Positions 24,933 through 33,671 of a stretch of DNA of 50,824 bases are shown here, piece by piece. Origin of the DNA: Mesorhizobium jarvisii (GTDB lineage: Bacteria; Pseudomonadota; Alphaproteobacteria; Rhizobiales; Rhizobiaceae); NCBI RefSeq assembly GCF_003601985.1, contig NZ_QZXA01000023.1, positions 1 to 50,824 of the forward strand, written 5' to 3'. The notes beneath the pieces were generated by a model. The model was not told the DNA's origin, did not search any database, and saw only the letters and a list, made by a program, of their open reading frames with translations. The translations under genes and the position numbers were made by a program. The first letter of the stretch is position 1, and each line of letters opens with the position of its first letter.

Positions 24933-25015
24933 TGTTCTTGTCTTTCGCCGATCCCCTTCGGTTTGCAAGCCAATGCGCCAAATTGTCGGGCACATGTCAA
25001 GCGCGCAAACACCGT

Positions 25016-25036
25016 CTTGTCGTCAGTAACGACAAG
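25016..25036 (-). promoter_or_regulatory. perfect hairpin between dat and hfq
   Basis: CTTGTCGT (25016-25023) and ACGACAAG (25029-25036) form an 8-bp stem with a 5-base loop, 84 bases before the hfq start and 42 bases after the aminotransferase stop on the same strand. It may terminate the aminotransferase transcript or form part of the hfq leader. No T-run follows. Confidence 0.4.
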
Positions 25037-25077
25037 CAGAACGAGATATATTGATGTTCATTCCACCTGTGCGGTTA

Positions 25078-25941
25078 TCAGGCTGGACTTTTTTCCGCAA
25101 TGTCAAAAAAGGCCTGCCGTAACGAAAGTGTCACTGAGCCGGGATGCCCATTGGCCACAGGATCGCCGTCAATGGCCACGACCGGCATGGCAATCGTCGT
25201 AGCCGAACTGATGAACGCCTCGCGCGCCGCCTTGGCCTCGGCGACGGAAAAACCGCGCTCTTCGATCTTCAGGCCGAGCTTTGCCGCAACTTCGAACATG
25301 GTCGTGCGGGTGATGCCGCGCAGGATGCCGTGATCCGCTGGCCTCGTAACCAGGACGCCGTCCTTGGTGACGATCCAGGCGTTCGACGAGCCGCCTTCCT
25401 TGACGTTGCCGTCGGTGTCGACGAACCATGCCTCCTGAGCACCGGCCTCCTTGGCTTTTTGCTTGGCCAATACATTGGGCAGCAGTCCGACGGTCTTGAT
25501 ATCGACCCGGTCCCAGCGGTTTTCTGGCACGGTGATGACCGCGATACCGGTCTCTGCTCGCTTTGCTCCAGCCGCCGGATCGGCCTTTCTGGCAGTGACC
25601 ACCAAAGACGGCTTGGTGTCCGCCGACGGGAAAACAAACTCGCGGCTGGCGACACCGCGCGTTACCTGCACATAGACCAGCCCATTGACGACATGGTTGC
25701 GGTTGACCACTTCGCGCAGGATGAGCGGCAGCACGTTACGCGCCACCGGCCACGCGATCGACAATTCGGTCAGCGAGCGGTTGAGCCGGGCAAGATGGCG
25801 CGGCATGTCGACGATGAAGCCGCGCGCCACCTCGCAGACCTCATAGACGCCATCGGCGAACTGATAGCCGCGATCCTCGATATGCACGGAAGCGTCCGCG
25901 TGGGCGACGTAGCGCCCGTTGACATAGGCAATGCGCGGCAT
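25078..25941 (-). CDS. dat: D-amino-acid aminotransferase (class IV)
   Basis: A 287-residue fold-type IV PLP enzyme. It starts MPRIAYVNGRYVAHADASVH; the family motif EDRGYQFADGVYEV follows. Schiff-base Lys149 lies in VDIKTVGLLPNVLAKQKA, and the phosphate-binding loop in EGGSSNAWIV and GILRGITR. It matches D-alanine transaminase more than branched-chain IlvE, judging from the short N-terminal region and VARGFIVDMPRHLARL. It would interconvert D-Ala and D-Glu with keto acids for peptidoglycan supply. It is upstream of hfq on the same strand and downstream of ntrX by 100 bases. Confidence 0.88.
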   Translation of the reverse strand: MPRIAYVNGRYVAHADASVHIEDRGYQFADGVYEVCEVARGFIVDMPRHLARLNRSLTELSIAWPVARNVLPLILREVVNRNHVVNGLVYVQVTRGVASREFVFPSADTKPSLVVTARKADPAAGAKRAETGIAVITVPENRWDRVDIKTVGLLPNVLAKQKAKEAGAQEAWFVDTDGNVKEGGSSNAWIVTKDGVLVTRPADHGILRGITRTTMFEVAAKLGLKIEERGFSVAEAKAAREAFISSATTIAMPVVAIDGDPVANGHPGSVTLSLRQAFFDIAEKSPA

Positions 25942-26041
25942 TGGCGACCCCTGGAAAATTCTCGGGCTTTCTTATGCGATTCCGCCGCCGCCGTAACCGG
26001 CAAATGCTTGGACCACGCGCGGTTCAGCACAGGTCCGCGCG

Positions 26042-27403
26042 TCAGACGCCCAGCGACTTCAGTTTGCGGTGCAGAGCCGAGCGCTCCATCCCGATGAACT
26101 CGGCGGTCTTGGAGATGTTGCCGCCAAAGCGGTTGATCTGGGCGATCAGATAATCCTTCTCGAACTGTTCACGCGCTTCGCGCAGCGGCAGCGCCATGAT
26201 GTGCTGGTCGGACTGATTCGGCGTTCGCGGCATGACATCGCCAATCTCGGACGGCAGAAGGTCCGCGGTGATCGGCGCATCGACGTCGTCGCCGCGCGCC
26301 AGGATCATCAGGCGTTCGACATTGTTGCGCAGCTGGCGCACGTTGCCCGGCCAATTGTGCGCCTGCAGAACGGCAAGCGCATCGTCGCCGATGCGACGCG
26401 GCTTGATGCCGGCCTGGCGGGCGATCTGCTTCATGAAATTGTCGACGAGATAGGGAATATCCTCGCGCCGCTCGGCCAGCCCCGGCACCATCACCGGAAC
26501 CACCGCCAGGCGATGGTAGAGATCCTCGCGGAAACGCCCGTCGGCAATCATGGCTTCCAGGTTCTGCGAGGTCGAGGAGATGATGCGGACATCGACCTTG
26601 ACCCGCTTGGTGCCCCCTACACGCTCGAACTGCTGCTCCACCAGCACGCGCAGGATCTTGTTCTGCGTCTCGCGCGGCATGTCGGCCACTTCGTCGATGT
26701 AGAGGATGCCGCGATGGGCCTCCTCCAGCGCGCCGACCTTGCGCTCGACACCGTTCGATTCGGTGCCGAACAGTTCGATCTCCATGCGTTCGGGCGTGAT
26801 GTTGGCAGCGCTCAGCGTCACGAACGGCGCGCCCTTGCGGGCCGACAGCGTGTGAATGGCGCGCGCCGCAAGTTCCTTGCCTGATCCGGACGGGCCGATG
26901 ATCATGACACGGCTGTTGGTCGGTGCGACGCGCTCGATGGTCTGGCGCAGCTGGCTCATGGCCGACGACATGCCGATCAGGTCGAAGGTCTCGCCGCTGC
27001 GCTGCTTGAGATCGGAAACCTCGCGTCGCAGCTTCGAGGTTTCCAGCGCACGCTCGGCGATGAGAATCAGCCTGTCGGCCTTGAACGGCTTCTCGATGAA
27101 ATCATAGGCGCCACGGCGGATAGCCGAGACCGCCGTTTCGATGTTGCCGTGACCGGAGATCATCACCACGGGCAAAGTGGGATGCATGGTCTTGATCTCG
27201 TCCAGCAGCGCCAGGCCGTCCAAGCGAGAGCCCTGCAGCCAGATGTCGAGGAAAATCAACCTCGGCGCCCGGTCGGCAATGGCCGCCAACGCGCTGTCGG
27301 CGTCAAATGCCGTACGGGTTTCGTGACCTTCGTCGCTCAGTATGCCTGCGACGAGCTCGCGGATGTCTTCCTCGTCATCGACGATGAGAATATCAGACGC
27401 CAT
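26042..27403 (-). CDS. ntrX: nitrogen/redox response regulator NtrX
   Basis: A 453-residue response regulator. The receiver domain has phospho-acceptor Asp53 (LIFLDIWLQ). The AAA+ domain has Walker A GPSGSGKE and ILYIDEVADMP. The sigma54-contacting GAFTGA loop is absent: the segment after ELFGTE reads NGVERKVGALEEAHRG. The C-terminal Fis-type helix-turn-helix is FGGNISKTAEFIGMERSALH. NtrX in this class is thought to act with sigma70 promoters, which the missing loop supports. It overlaps ntrY by 11 bases. It is associated with nitrogen, envelope and low-oxygen control in alphaproteobacteria. Confidence 0.95.
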   Translation of the reverse strand: MASDILIVDDEEDIRELVAGILSDEGHETRTAFDADSALAAIADRAPRLIFLDIWLQGSRLDGLALLDEIKTMHPTLPVVMISGHGNIETAVSAIRRGAYDFIEKPFKADRLILIAERALETSKLRREVSDLKQRSGETFDLIGMSSAMSQLRQTIERVAPTNSRVMIIGPSGSGKELAARAIHTLSARKGAPFVTLSAANITPERMEIELFGTESNGVERKVGALEEAHRGILYIDEVADMPRETQNKILRVLVEQQFERVGGTKRVKVDVRIISSTSQNLEAMIADGRFREDLYHRLAVVPVMVPGLAERREDIPYLVDNFMKQIARQAGIKPRRIGDDALAVLQAHNWPGNVRQLRNNVERLMILARGDDVDAPITADLLPSEIGDVMPRTPNQSDQHIMALPLREAREQFEKDYLIAQINRFGGNISKTAEFIGMERSALHRKLKSLGV

Positions 27404-29675
27404 TATCGACCTTTTCAGTTTCTCTCTCGTGTTCCGACTTGCCTTCGCGCAACGGCGTGACGGCCGCGGGCGGCAGGATGATGCTGATCATCGCCCCGCG
27501 GCCGCCATGGAAATCCGCAGGCGCATCATGAAGTTCCAGCCTGCCGCCATGGTCCTCCACGATCTTCTTGACGATAGCGAGACCAAGCCCTGTGCCCTTC
27601 TCGCGCGTGGTCATATAGGGCTCGAGCAACCGTTGGCGATTCTCCCGCGGCAGGCCTTTGCCATTGTCGATGACGTCGATTCGAATCGCGCCATTCTGAC
27701 GACCGGCTTGAATCCGGATTATGCCGTGCGAACCGTCCTTTTGTTCCAGTCCGTCGATCGCCTCGGCGGCGTTCTTGATCACATTGCCGAAAGCTTGCGC
27801 CAAAAGGCGACTGTCGAACGTGCCCTTGAGCGGTTCGTTACCGAAAATCCGCTCGAAGGTGATGTCGGCGCGGCTGACCTCGACCAGGAAGGACGCCTCA
27901 CGCAGCGATTCGCGCAGATCGATGGCCTTCATCTCGGGCTTGGGCATGCGCGCGAAGGCGGAGAATTCGTCGACCATGCGGCCTATGTCCTCGACCTGCC
28001 GGATGATGGTGTCGGTGCATTGGTCGAAAACCTCACGGTCCTCGGTGATGACCTTGCCATAGCGGCGCTTGATGCGCTCGGCCGAAAGCTGGATCGGCGT
28101 CAGCGGGTTCTTGATCTCGTGGGCGATGCGGCGCGCCACATCGGCCCAGGCGGAAGAACGCTGCGCCTGGACCAGATCAGTGATGTCGTCGACGGTCACG
28201 ACGTAGGATTTCTCCTCCGAGCCGTCATCGCCCGCCTCGACGGTGATCTGCACGTTGAATGTGCGTTCCGTGCCGGCGCGGAAAAACGTCACCTGCTCTC
28301 GGTAGACGGGCTTGCCCGACTGGCGGCCGATCTCGAAGACACGGCCAACATGCGGCAGAATGGCGGAAAGGTTCTGCCCGAGTGCAGCACTGGCGGAGAT
28401 GGCCAGCATCGATTCGGCCGAACGGTTGACGATGGTGACGATGCCGTAGGGATCGACGCCGATGACACCGGCGGTAACACCGGCAAGCACGGCTTCGGAA
28501 AAGCGCCGCCGTTCGTCGATCAGGTCCTTTGCCGACAGGATCTCGTTGCGTTGCGATTTCAGCTCCAGCAGCATCTTGTTGAAGGTGTCACCCAGCGAGG
28601 CGACGTCGCCGTCGGAAGGCCTGACCGGAACCGCGACGTCTAGATTGCCTGTCGCCACCTCGTCGGCAGCGCCAATGAGCTGGCGAATCGGCCGCACGAG
28701 ACGGTCGGCGACCGCGATGCCGGTCCAGATCGCCGACAGGATGATGATCAGGGTCAGCGACAGATAGGGCAGTGCGAAGGCCACTTGCGAGGTGCGCCTG
28801 TTGTCTTCGAGATTGCGATACTCGTCGGTGTTGGATCTGACGATCTGCCTCGCCTTGATCACCTCGGGATCGACAAGGCGGATGGTGTAGAGGTAGAGGC
28901 CCTCGATCTCGCGCAGCTTGACGATGGCGCCCATGATGTTGCGGGTGCGCGGCTCTATCAGCACCGGTTTGCCATCGGTGGCGCTGCTGACTGCGCCTTC
29001 CGGCGGTTCCGGCATGGCGAAATCGGCATCGGTCTGCGCGCTCATGACGAACGAACCGTCGGGCTTGATCAGCGCCGCATGGGCCAGCGACCGGCCCACC
29101 GCCTCCTTGTTCAAGAGGTCGAGAAAGCCTGTGCGATCAAGGCCGTAGAGTGTTCGCGACGCGTCGAGATCATAGGCCATCGACAGCGTCGTGCCCTGCA
29201 AGTTGCGGGCATTTTCCTGGACATAGGCATCGGCGATCGACAGCGAGGAATTGACGATCGTCTTGGTGCGGATCTCGAACCAGCGATCAAGGCCGATATC
29301 GAGCGTGATCGAGGCGATGATGGCCACCATGATGGCGGGAATGGCGGCAACCAGCGCGAACATGGCGACGATACGCACATGCAGGCGCGAAGCCGCCTTG
29401 CCGTGCCGGCGCGCCATGACGATGCGATGCACTTCGCGCCCAACCAGCGCCATCAGGAACAGCACGAAAGCGGCGTTGAGCGCGATCAGCGCCCAGGTCG
29501 TCCTGGCGTCAGGCGCGATCGGCGTCGCGCCGACCAGGATGGTGAACGAAATGGCCGCCATGACCAGCGCGCCGACAACCGCCACCACGCCGGGCAATGC
29601 CAGCAAGCGGCGACCGTCGCGCGCGCCGGGTTCGCTGAATAGCGGTTGGTTGAGTACAGGTGCCTGCGGAGCCAT
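27393..29675 (-). CDS. ntrY: sensor histidine kinase NtrY
   Basis: A 760-residue membrane kinase. Hydrophobic segments in the first 140 residues and one near residue 305 bracket a periplasmic/extracytoplasmic region. A HAMP domain follows (RLVRPIRQLIGAADEVATGN), then a PAS domain (EAVLAGVTAGVIGVDPYGIV). HisKA has the phospho-His in RRIAHEIKNPLTPIQLSAER. The catalytic ATPase has the N box FGNVIKNAAEAID, and the G boxes DNGKGLP and GTGLGLAIVKKIVEDHGG. It phosphorylates NtrX. A separate promoter-like element lies upstream at 29729-29758. Confidence 0.95.
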   Translation of the reverse strand: MAPQAPVLNQPLFSEPGARDGRRLLALPGVVAVVGALVMAAISFTILVGATPIAPDARTTWALIALNAAFVLFLMALVGREVHRIVMARRHGKAASRLHVRIVAMFALVAAIPAIMVAIIASITLDIGLDRWFEIRTKTIVNSSLSIADAYVQENARNLQGTTLSMAYDLDASRTLYGLDRTGFLDLLNKEAVGRSLAHAALIKPDGSFVMSAQTDADFAMPEPPEGAVSSATDGKPVLIEPRTRNIMGAIVKLREIEGLYLYTIRLVDPEVIKARQIVRSNTDEYRNLEDNRRTSQVAFALPYLSLTLIIILSAIWTGIAVADRLVRPIRQLIGAADEVATGNLDVAVPVRPSDGDVASLGDTFNKMLLELKSQRNEILSAKDLIDERRRFSEAVLAGVTAGVIGVDPYGIVTIVNRSAESMLAISASAALGQNLSAILPHVGRVFEIGRQSGKPVYREQVTFFRAGTERTFNVQITVEAGDDGSEEKSYVVTVDDITDLVQAQRSSAWADVARRIAHEIKNPLTPIQLSAERIKRRYGKVITEDREVFDQCTDTIIRQVEDIGRMVDEFSAFARMPKPEMKAIDLRESLREASFLVEVSRADITFERIFGNEPLKGTFDSRLLAQAFGNVIKNAAEAIDGLEQKDGSHGIIRIQAGRQNGAIRIDVIDNGKGLPRENRQRLLEPYMTTREKGTGLGLAIVKKIVEDHGGRLELHDAPADFHGGRGAMISIILPPAAVTPLREGKSEHERETEKVDNGV

Positions 29676-29728
29676 GTCGCCGTCTGGGAGCCAATGATTG
29701 CGTCCGATCTATGCAATGCATTGTGGCG

Positions 29729-29758
29729 ATTATGCAACAAGTGTGACAATGGCGGAAA
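29729..29758 (-). promoter_or_regulatory. putative sigma70 promoter of ntrYX
   Basis: On the minus strand CATAAT (plus 29729-29734) matches five of six bases of a -10 box. TTTCCG (plus 29753-29758) is a weak -35 at 18-base spacing. A perfect CAATGCATTG palindrome (29714-29723) lies just downstream. The 128-base gap after ntrC supports separate expression of ntrYX, although read-through from ntrBC remains possible. Confidence 0.35.
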
Positions 29759-29803
29759 TCTTTCGCCGCTCAGTCCCCTGAAAAGAGTGCGTCAGATCAG
29801 CGT

Positions 29804-31264
29804 TCAGCCCGGCCGCGACGATTTGTAGACGTTGACGCCCAGTTCGCGAATCTTCTTGCGCAGCGTGTTGCGGTTGAGCCCCAGCAGCTCCGCGGCCTTG
29901 ATCTGGTTGCCGCGGGTTGCCGTCATCGAGGCCAGGACCAGCGGATATTCGACTTCGGACAGGATGCGCTGGTAAAGCCCGGCGGGCGGCAATTCGCCGG
30001 CAAACGAGGCGAAATAGCGCTGCAGGAAATGCTCGACCGCCTGGCCGATGGAGAGGTCGTCCGGAATGAGGTTGCCGCCGCCGGGCACCACGGGGCGCTC
30101 TCCGGTCTTCAGCTCCGCCTCGATGATTTCGGCGGAGATCTCATCCTGTGAATAGAGCGCGGCCAGCCGGCGAACCAGGTTTTCCAGTTCGCGCACATTG
30201 CCCGGCCACGGGTAGCGTTTCATCAGTTCGATGCCGCCGGACGAAATACGCTTGGTCTGCAGCCCTTCCATCTCGCCGAGCTTGAAGAAGTGGCGCACGA
30301 GATCGGGCACGTCCTCGGAGCGCTCACGCAGCGCCGGCAGCCTCAGCGGAACGACGTTAAGACGATAGAACAGATCCTCGCGGAACAGTCCCTGGTTGAT
30401 CAAGGTGCGCAGATCCTTATTGGTGGCGGCGACGATGCGCACATCCGTTTTGATCGGCGTGCGGCCGCCGACCGTCGTGTATTCGCCCTGCTGCAGGACG
30501 CGCAGCAGGCGCGTCTGCGCCTCCATCGGCATGTCGCCGATCTCATCGAGGAACAGCGTGCCGCCCTCTGCCTGCTCGAAGCGGCCGGTGGAGCGGTTCT
30601 GGGCACCGGTGAAGGCCCCCTTCTCGTGACCGAACAGCTCCGATTCGATCAGGTCGCGCGGAATCGCCGCCATATTGATGGCAACGAACGGTCCGCCGCG
30701 ACGGCGGCCATATTCATGCAGCGCGCGCGCCACCAGTTCCTTGCCGGTGCCGGATTCGCCCGAGATCATCACCGTCAGGTCGGTCTGCATCATGCGCGCC
30801 AGCATGCGGTAGATGTCCTGCATGGCCGCCGAGCGGCCGACCAGCGGCATCGTTTCGGGCTGTTCATCGGGCCGCGCATCGATCTTCGGCCGGCGGGGCT
30901 CCGACAGCGCCCGGTTGACGATGTTGAGCAGTTCGGTCAGGTCGAACGGTTTCGGCAGATATTCATAGGCGCCGGTCTCGGATGCACGGATTGCGGTCAT
31001 GAACGTGTTCTGGGCGCTCATGACGATGACGGGCAGCTCCGGCCGCGCCTTCTTGATGCGCGGCAGCATGTCGAAGGCGTTCTCGTCCGGCATCACCACG
31101 TCGGTGATGACAAGGTCGCCCTCGCCCGCCGCCACCCAGCGCCACAAGGTCGAGGCGTTGGACGTGACGCGCACCTCGTGGCCGACGCGCGAGAGAGCCT
31201 GGTTGAGCACGGTGCGGATCGCCGCATCGTCATCGGCGACGAGAATATTGCCGCGAACGGTCAT
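29804..31264 (-). CDS. ntrC: nitrogen regulatory response regulator NtrC
   Basis: A 486-residue sigma54 activator. Receiver Asp55 is in LVITDVVMPDENAF. The AAA+ domain has Walker A GESGTGKE, an intact GAFTGA loop in HEKGAFTGAQNRSTGRFEQA, and Walker B LFLDEIGDMP. The Fis-like DNA-binding motif GNQIKAAELLGLNRNTLRKK closes the protein. Phosphorylated NtrC turns on genes for ammonium assimilation (glnA, glnK-amtB and others). It overlaps ntrB by 4 bases (ATGA), the standard nifR3-ntrB-ntrC order. Confidence 0.97.
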   Translation of the reverse strand: MTVRGNILVADDDAAIRTVLNQALSRVGHEVRVTSNASTLWRWVAAGEGDLVITDVVMPDENAFDMLPRIKKARPELPVIVMSAQNTFMTAIRASETGAYEYLPKPFDLTELLNIVNRALSEPRRPKIDARPDEQPETMPLVGRSAAMQDIYRMLARMMQTDLTVMISGESGTGKELVARALHEYGRRRGGPFVAINMAAIPRDLIESELFGHEKGAFTGAQNRSTGRFEQAEGGTLFLDEIGDMPMEAQTRLLRVLQQGEYTTVGGRTPIKTDVRIVAATNKDLRTLINQGLFREDLFYRLNVVPLRLPALRERSEDVPDLVRHFFKLGEMEGLQTKRISSGGIELMKRYPWPGNVRELENLVRRLAALYSQDEISAEIIEAELKTGERPVVPGGGNLIPDDLSIGQAVEHFLQRYFASFAGELPPAGLYQRILSEVEYPLVLASMTATRGNQIKAAELLGLNRNTLRKKIRELGVNVYKSSRPG

Positions 31265-32403
31265 TTGCGGTCTCCTTCACCGTCTTCTTCAGCGCCGAAC
31301 GGCGTTTCCTTCCAGGCCGGCATCAGGATGCGAAAGGTGGTCCCGCGCGGGGTCGATTCGCATTCGATGATGCCGCCATGCTCGCCGACGATCTTCGCGA
31401 CCAGCGCCAACCCCAGCCCCGAGCCGTTCGGCTTGGTGGTGATGAAGGGATCGAACAGGATCGGCAGGATATCCTCCGAGACACCGGAGCCATTGTCGCG
31501 CACGCAGAACTCGAGCGGCAGCGACACGCGGTCCTGCGTGCCTGGAACCGAAACGCGGATGCCCGGCCGGAATGCGGTCGACAGCACGATCTCGCCATGC
31601 GGGTCGCTGCCGATTGCCTCGGCGGCGTTCTTGACCAGGTTCAGGAACACCTGGATCAGCTGGTCGCGATTGGCGAATACCGGAGGCAATGATGGATCAT
31701 AGTCCTCCAATATCCTGATTTTCTTCGCAAAACCGTTCTTTGCGATCGCCTTCACATGGTCAAGTACGACATGGATGTTGACGGGGTAGCGATCGATCGG
31801 CCGCTCGTCGGAAAACACCTCCATGCGATCGACCAGCGAGACGATGCGGTCCGTCTCGTCGGTGATCAGCCGGGTCAGTGCGCGGTCTTCGTCGGAGGCG
31901 GACAGTTCGAGCAGTTGGGCTGCGCCGCGGATGCCGGAGAGCGGGTTCTTGATCTCGTGGGCGAGCATCGCTGCAAGGCCTGTCACAGAGCGTGCGGCAC
32001 CGCGATGCGTCATCTGCCGGTCGATCTTGTCGGCCATCGACCGTTCCTGGAACATGACCACGACGGAGCCCGGGAATTCCGACACTGGTGCGACATAGAG
32101 ATCGACGACCTTCTCGATGCCGAGGCGTGGCGACGACACATCGACCCGATACTCGTTGACCGGAGCCCGGCGCTCGCGCACCTGATCGACCAGGGTCAGC
32201 AGCGGGCTGCCGAAGGGGACGAGCTTGGACAGCGTGTTGCGCGCCAGCATGGTCGCGCTGGAGCGAAAGAAGTCCTCGGCATCGGCATTGGCGAAGGTGA
32301 TGAACCCGTCCTCGCTGATCATGATCACCGGGCGGCGGATGGTGTTGAGGACGATCTGGGCGGCATCCGCCATTTCAGTTCCCTGGCCAGCGGTGGCGTT
32401 CAT
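31261..32403 (-). CDS. ntrB: nitrogen regulatory sensor kinase NtrB
   Basis: A 380-residue soluble histidine kinase/phosphatase controlled by PII proteins. The N-terminal PAS domain (TIRRPVIMISEDGFITFANA) is followed by HisKA with the His in AAMLAHEIKNPLSGIRGAAQ. The ATPase has the N box QVFLNLVKNAAEAIG and G boxes DNGSGV and GSGLGLALVAKIVGEHGG. There are no membrane helices. It overlaps dusB by 4 bases and ntrC by 4 bases, which supports the start at 32403. Confidence 0.96.
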   Translation of the reverse strand: MNATAGQGTEMADAAQIVLNTIRRPVIMISEDGFITFANADAEDFFRSSATMLARNTLSKLVPFGSPLLTLVDQVRERRAPVNEYRVDVSSPRLGIEKVVDLYVAPVSEFPGSVVVMFQERSMADKIDRQMTHRGAARSVTGLAAMLAHEIKNPLSGIRGAAQLLELSASDEDRALTRLITDETDRIVSLVDRMEVFSDERPIDRYPVNIHVVLDHVKAIAKNGFAKKIRILEDYDPSLPPVFANRDQLIQVFLNLVKNAAEAIGSDPHGEIVLSTAFRPGIRVSVPGTQDRVSLPLEFCVRDNGSGVSEDILPILFDPFITTKPNGSGLGLALVAKIVGEHGGIIECESTPRGTTFRILMPAWKETPFGAEEDGEGDRK

Positions 32404-33428
32404 GCGGCGCTCCGCAGGCTCAAGGGTTGCGGATCGCGCGAAAACACATTGCGCAGCAAGGCAATGACGCGAGCCGGATCGAACGTCGTCAGGATGGCCT
32501 TTCGATGGTCGTCGGCGACGCCAACAGCATGGCGATCGAGATACCAGCCCAGATGTTTGCGCGCCTGGCGCAAACCGCTCTCGACGCCATAAAGCGCCAG
32601 CATGTCCTCGTAGTGGCCAACGATATAGTCGGCCAGAGCCGCGGCAGTCTGCGGCACGTTGGCCGCCGTTTGGCCCGCCGCCGCTGCCGCGATGCCACCG
32701 GCGATCCAGGGCACGCCGTAATGCGCGCGCCCGACCATCACCGCATCAGCGCCCGATTGATCGAGAATGGCGGCTGCCTCGGCCGGGGAACAGACATCGC
32801 CATTGGCAACGACCGGAATGGACACAACTTCCTTGACGCGAGCGATGGCGCGCCAGTCGGCCTTGCCCTGGTAGAACTGGCAGCGCGTGCGGCCATGCAC
32901 CGTCACCATCTTGACGCCCGCCTGCTCGGCCCGGCGCGCGAGGATTGGCGCATTGAGCGCGCCTTCATCCCAGCCGAGCCGCATCTTGACCGTCACCGGC
33001 ACCTTGACCGCGCCGACCACGGCCTCGATCAGCGACAGCGCATGGTCGAGATCCAGCATCAATGCCGAGCCGGCATAACCACCGGTGACCTTCTTGGCCG
33101 GACAGCCCATGTTGATGTCGATGATGTCAGCGCCCTCGCCCGCGGCGATCCGCGCGCCTTCGGCCATGTATGCCGCCTCGCGGCCGGCTAGCTGCACCAT
33201 ATGGACGGGCAGGCCCGAATGACGTATGCGCAGATCGAAGCCGGCTCTTCCCTTGGCGAGTTCGCCGCTTGCCACCATTTCGGATACAACCAGGCCCGCG
33301 CCATGCGCATGGGCGCGCCGCCGGAAAGGCTCGTCGGTGATGCCCGACATCGGCGCGAGGAATACGCGATTGCGGATTTCCACGCCGCCGACGTTCAAAG
33401 GCGCGGCCAATCTGGTTGAGTTAACCAT
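32400..33428 (-). CDS. dusB: tRNA-dihydrouridine synthase (NifR3/DusB)
   Basis: A 342-residue FMN-dependent enzyme that reduces uridine in the tRNA D-loop. It has a TIM barrel with FLAPMSGITDEPFRRRA, the Dus signature DINMGCPAKKVTGGYAGSAL (catalytic Cys), KMRLGWD, VHGRTRCQFYQGKADW and VANGDVCSPAEA, followed by the C-terminal helical domain. Its place directly before ntrBC is the long-known nifR3 arrangement of rhizobia and Rhodobacter. ATG 33428 is preferred, beginning the conserved part; an in-frame start at 33491 would extend it by 21 residues. Confidence 0.94.
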   Translation of the reverse strand: MVNSTRLAAPLNVGGVEIRNRVFLAPMSGITDEPFRRRAHAHGAGLVVSEMVASGELAKGRAGFDLRIRHSGLPVHMVQLAGREAAYMAEGARIAAGEGADIIDINMGCPAKKVTGGYAGSALMLDLDHALSLIEAVVGAVKVPVTVKMRLGWDEGALNAPILARRAEQAGVKMVTVHGRTRCQFYQGKADWRAIARVKEVVSIPVVANGDVCSPAEAAAILDQSGADAVMVGRAHYGVPWIAGGIAAAAAGQTAANVPQTAAALADYIVGHYEDMLALYGVESGLRQARKHLGWYLDRHAVGVADDHRKAILTTFDPARVIALLRNVFSRDPQPLSLRSAA

Positions 33429-33607
33429 GCACAAAAACCAAGCACGTCCATTCGTTGCACATTCTCTAGCCATATCAGCCGCAATGTGCAACGCGGAATG
33501 ACGTCACATTGAGGCGCAATTGGGAAAATTCCGGACCCTTAGGGATTTGCCGTGACAAGGCGCCGCGCGTCCTTCATGGCGTGTGAAGGAGGCTTTGGAG
33601 TTCATAT

Positions 33608-33657
33608 TTGACGCACGATCTTTTCGGAAAACCAATTACACTTTTGGGGATCGTGCG
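33608..33657 (+). promoter_or_regulatory. inverted repeat and -35-like element before ispDF
   Basis: CGCACGATC (33612-33620) is the exact reverse complement of GATCGTGCG (33649-33657), 28 bases apart and ending 14 bases before the ispDF start. TTGACG (33608-33613), a -35-like hexamer, overlaps the left arm. The arms could form an RNA stem that hides the ribosome site, or be two half-sites of a repressor around the promoter. Confidence 0.4.
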
Positions 33658-33671
33658 CTAAGCCAATCGCC

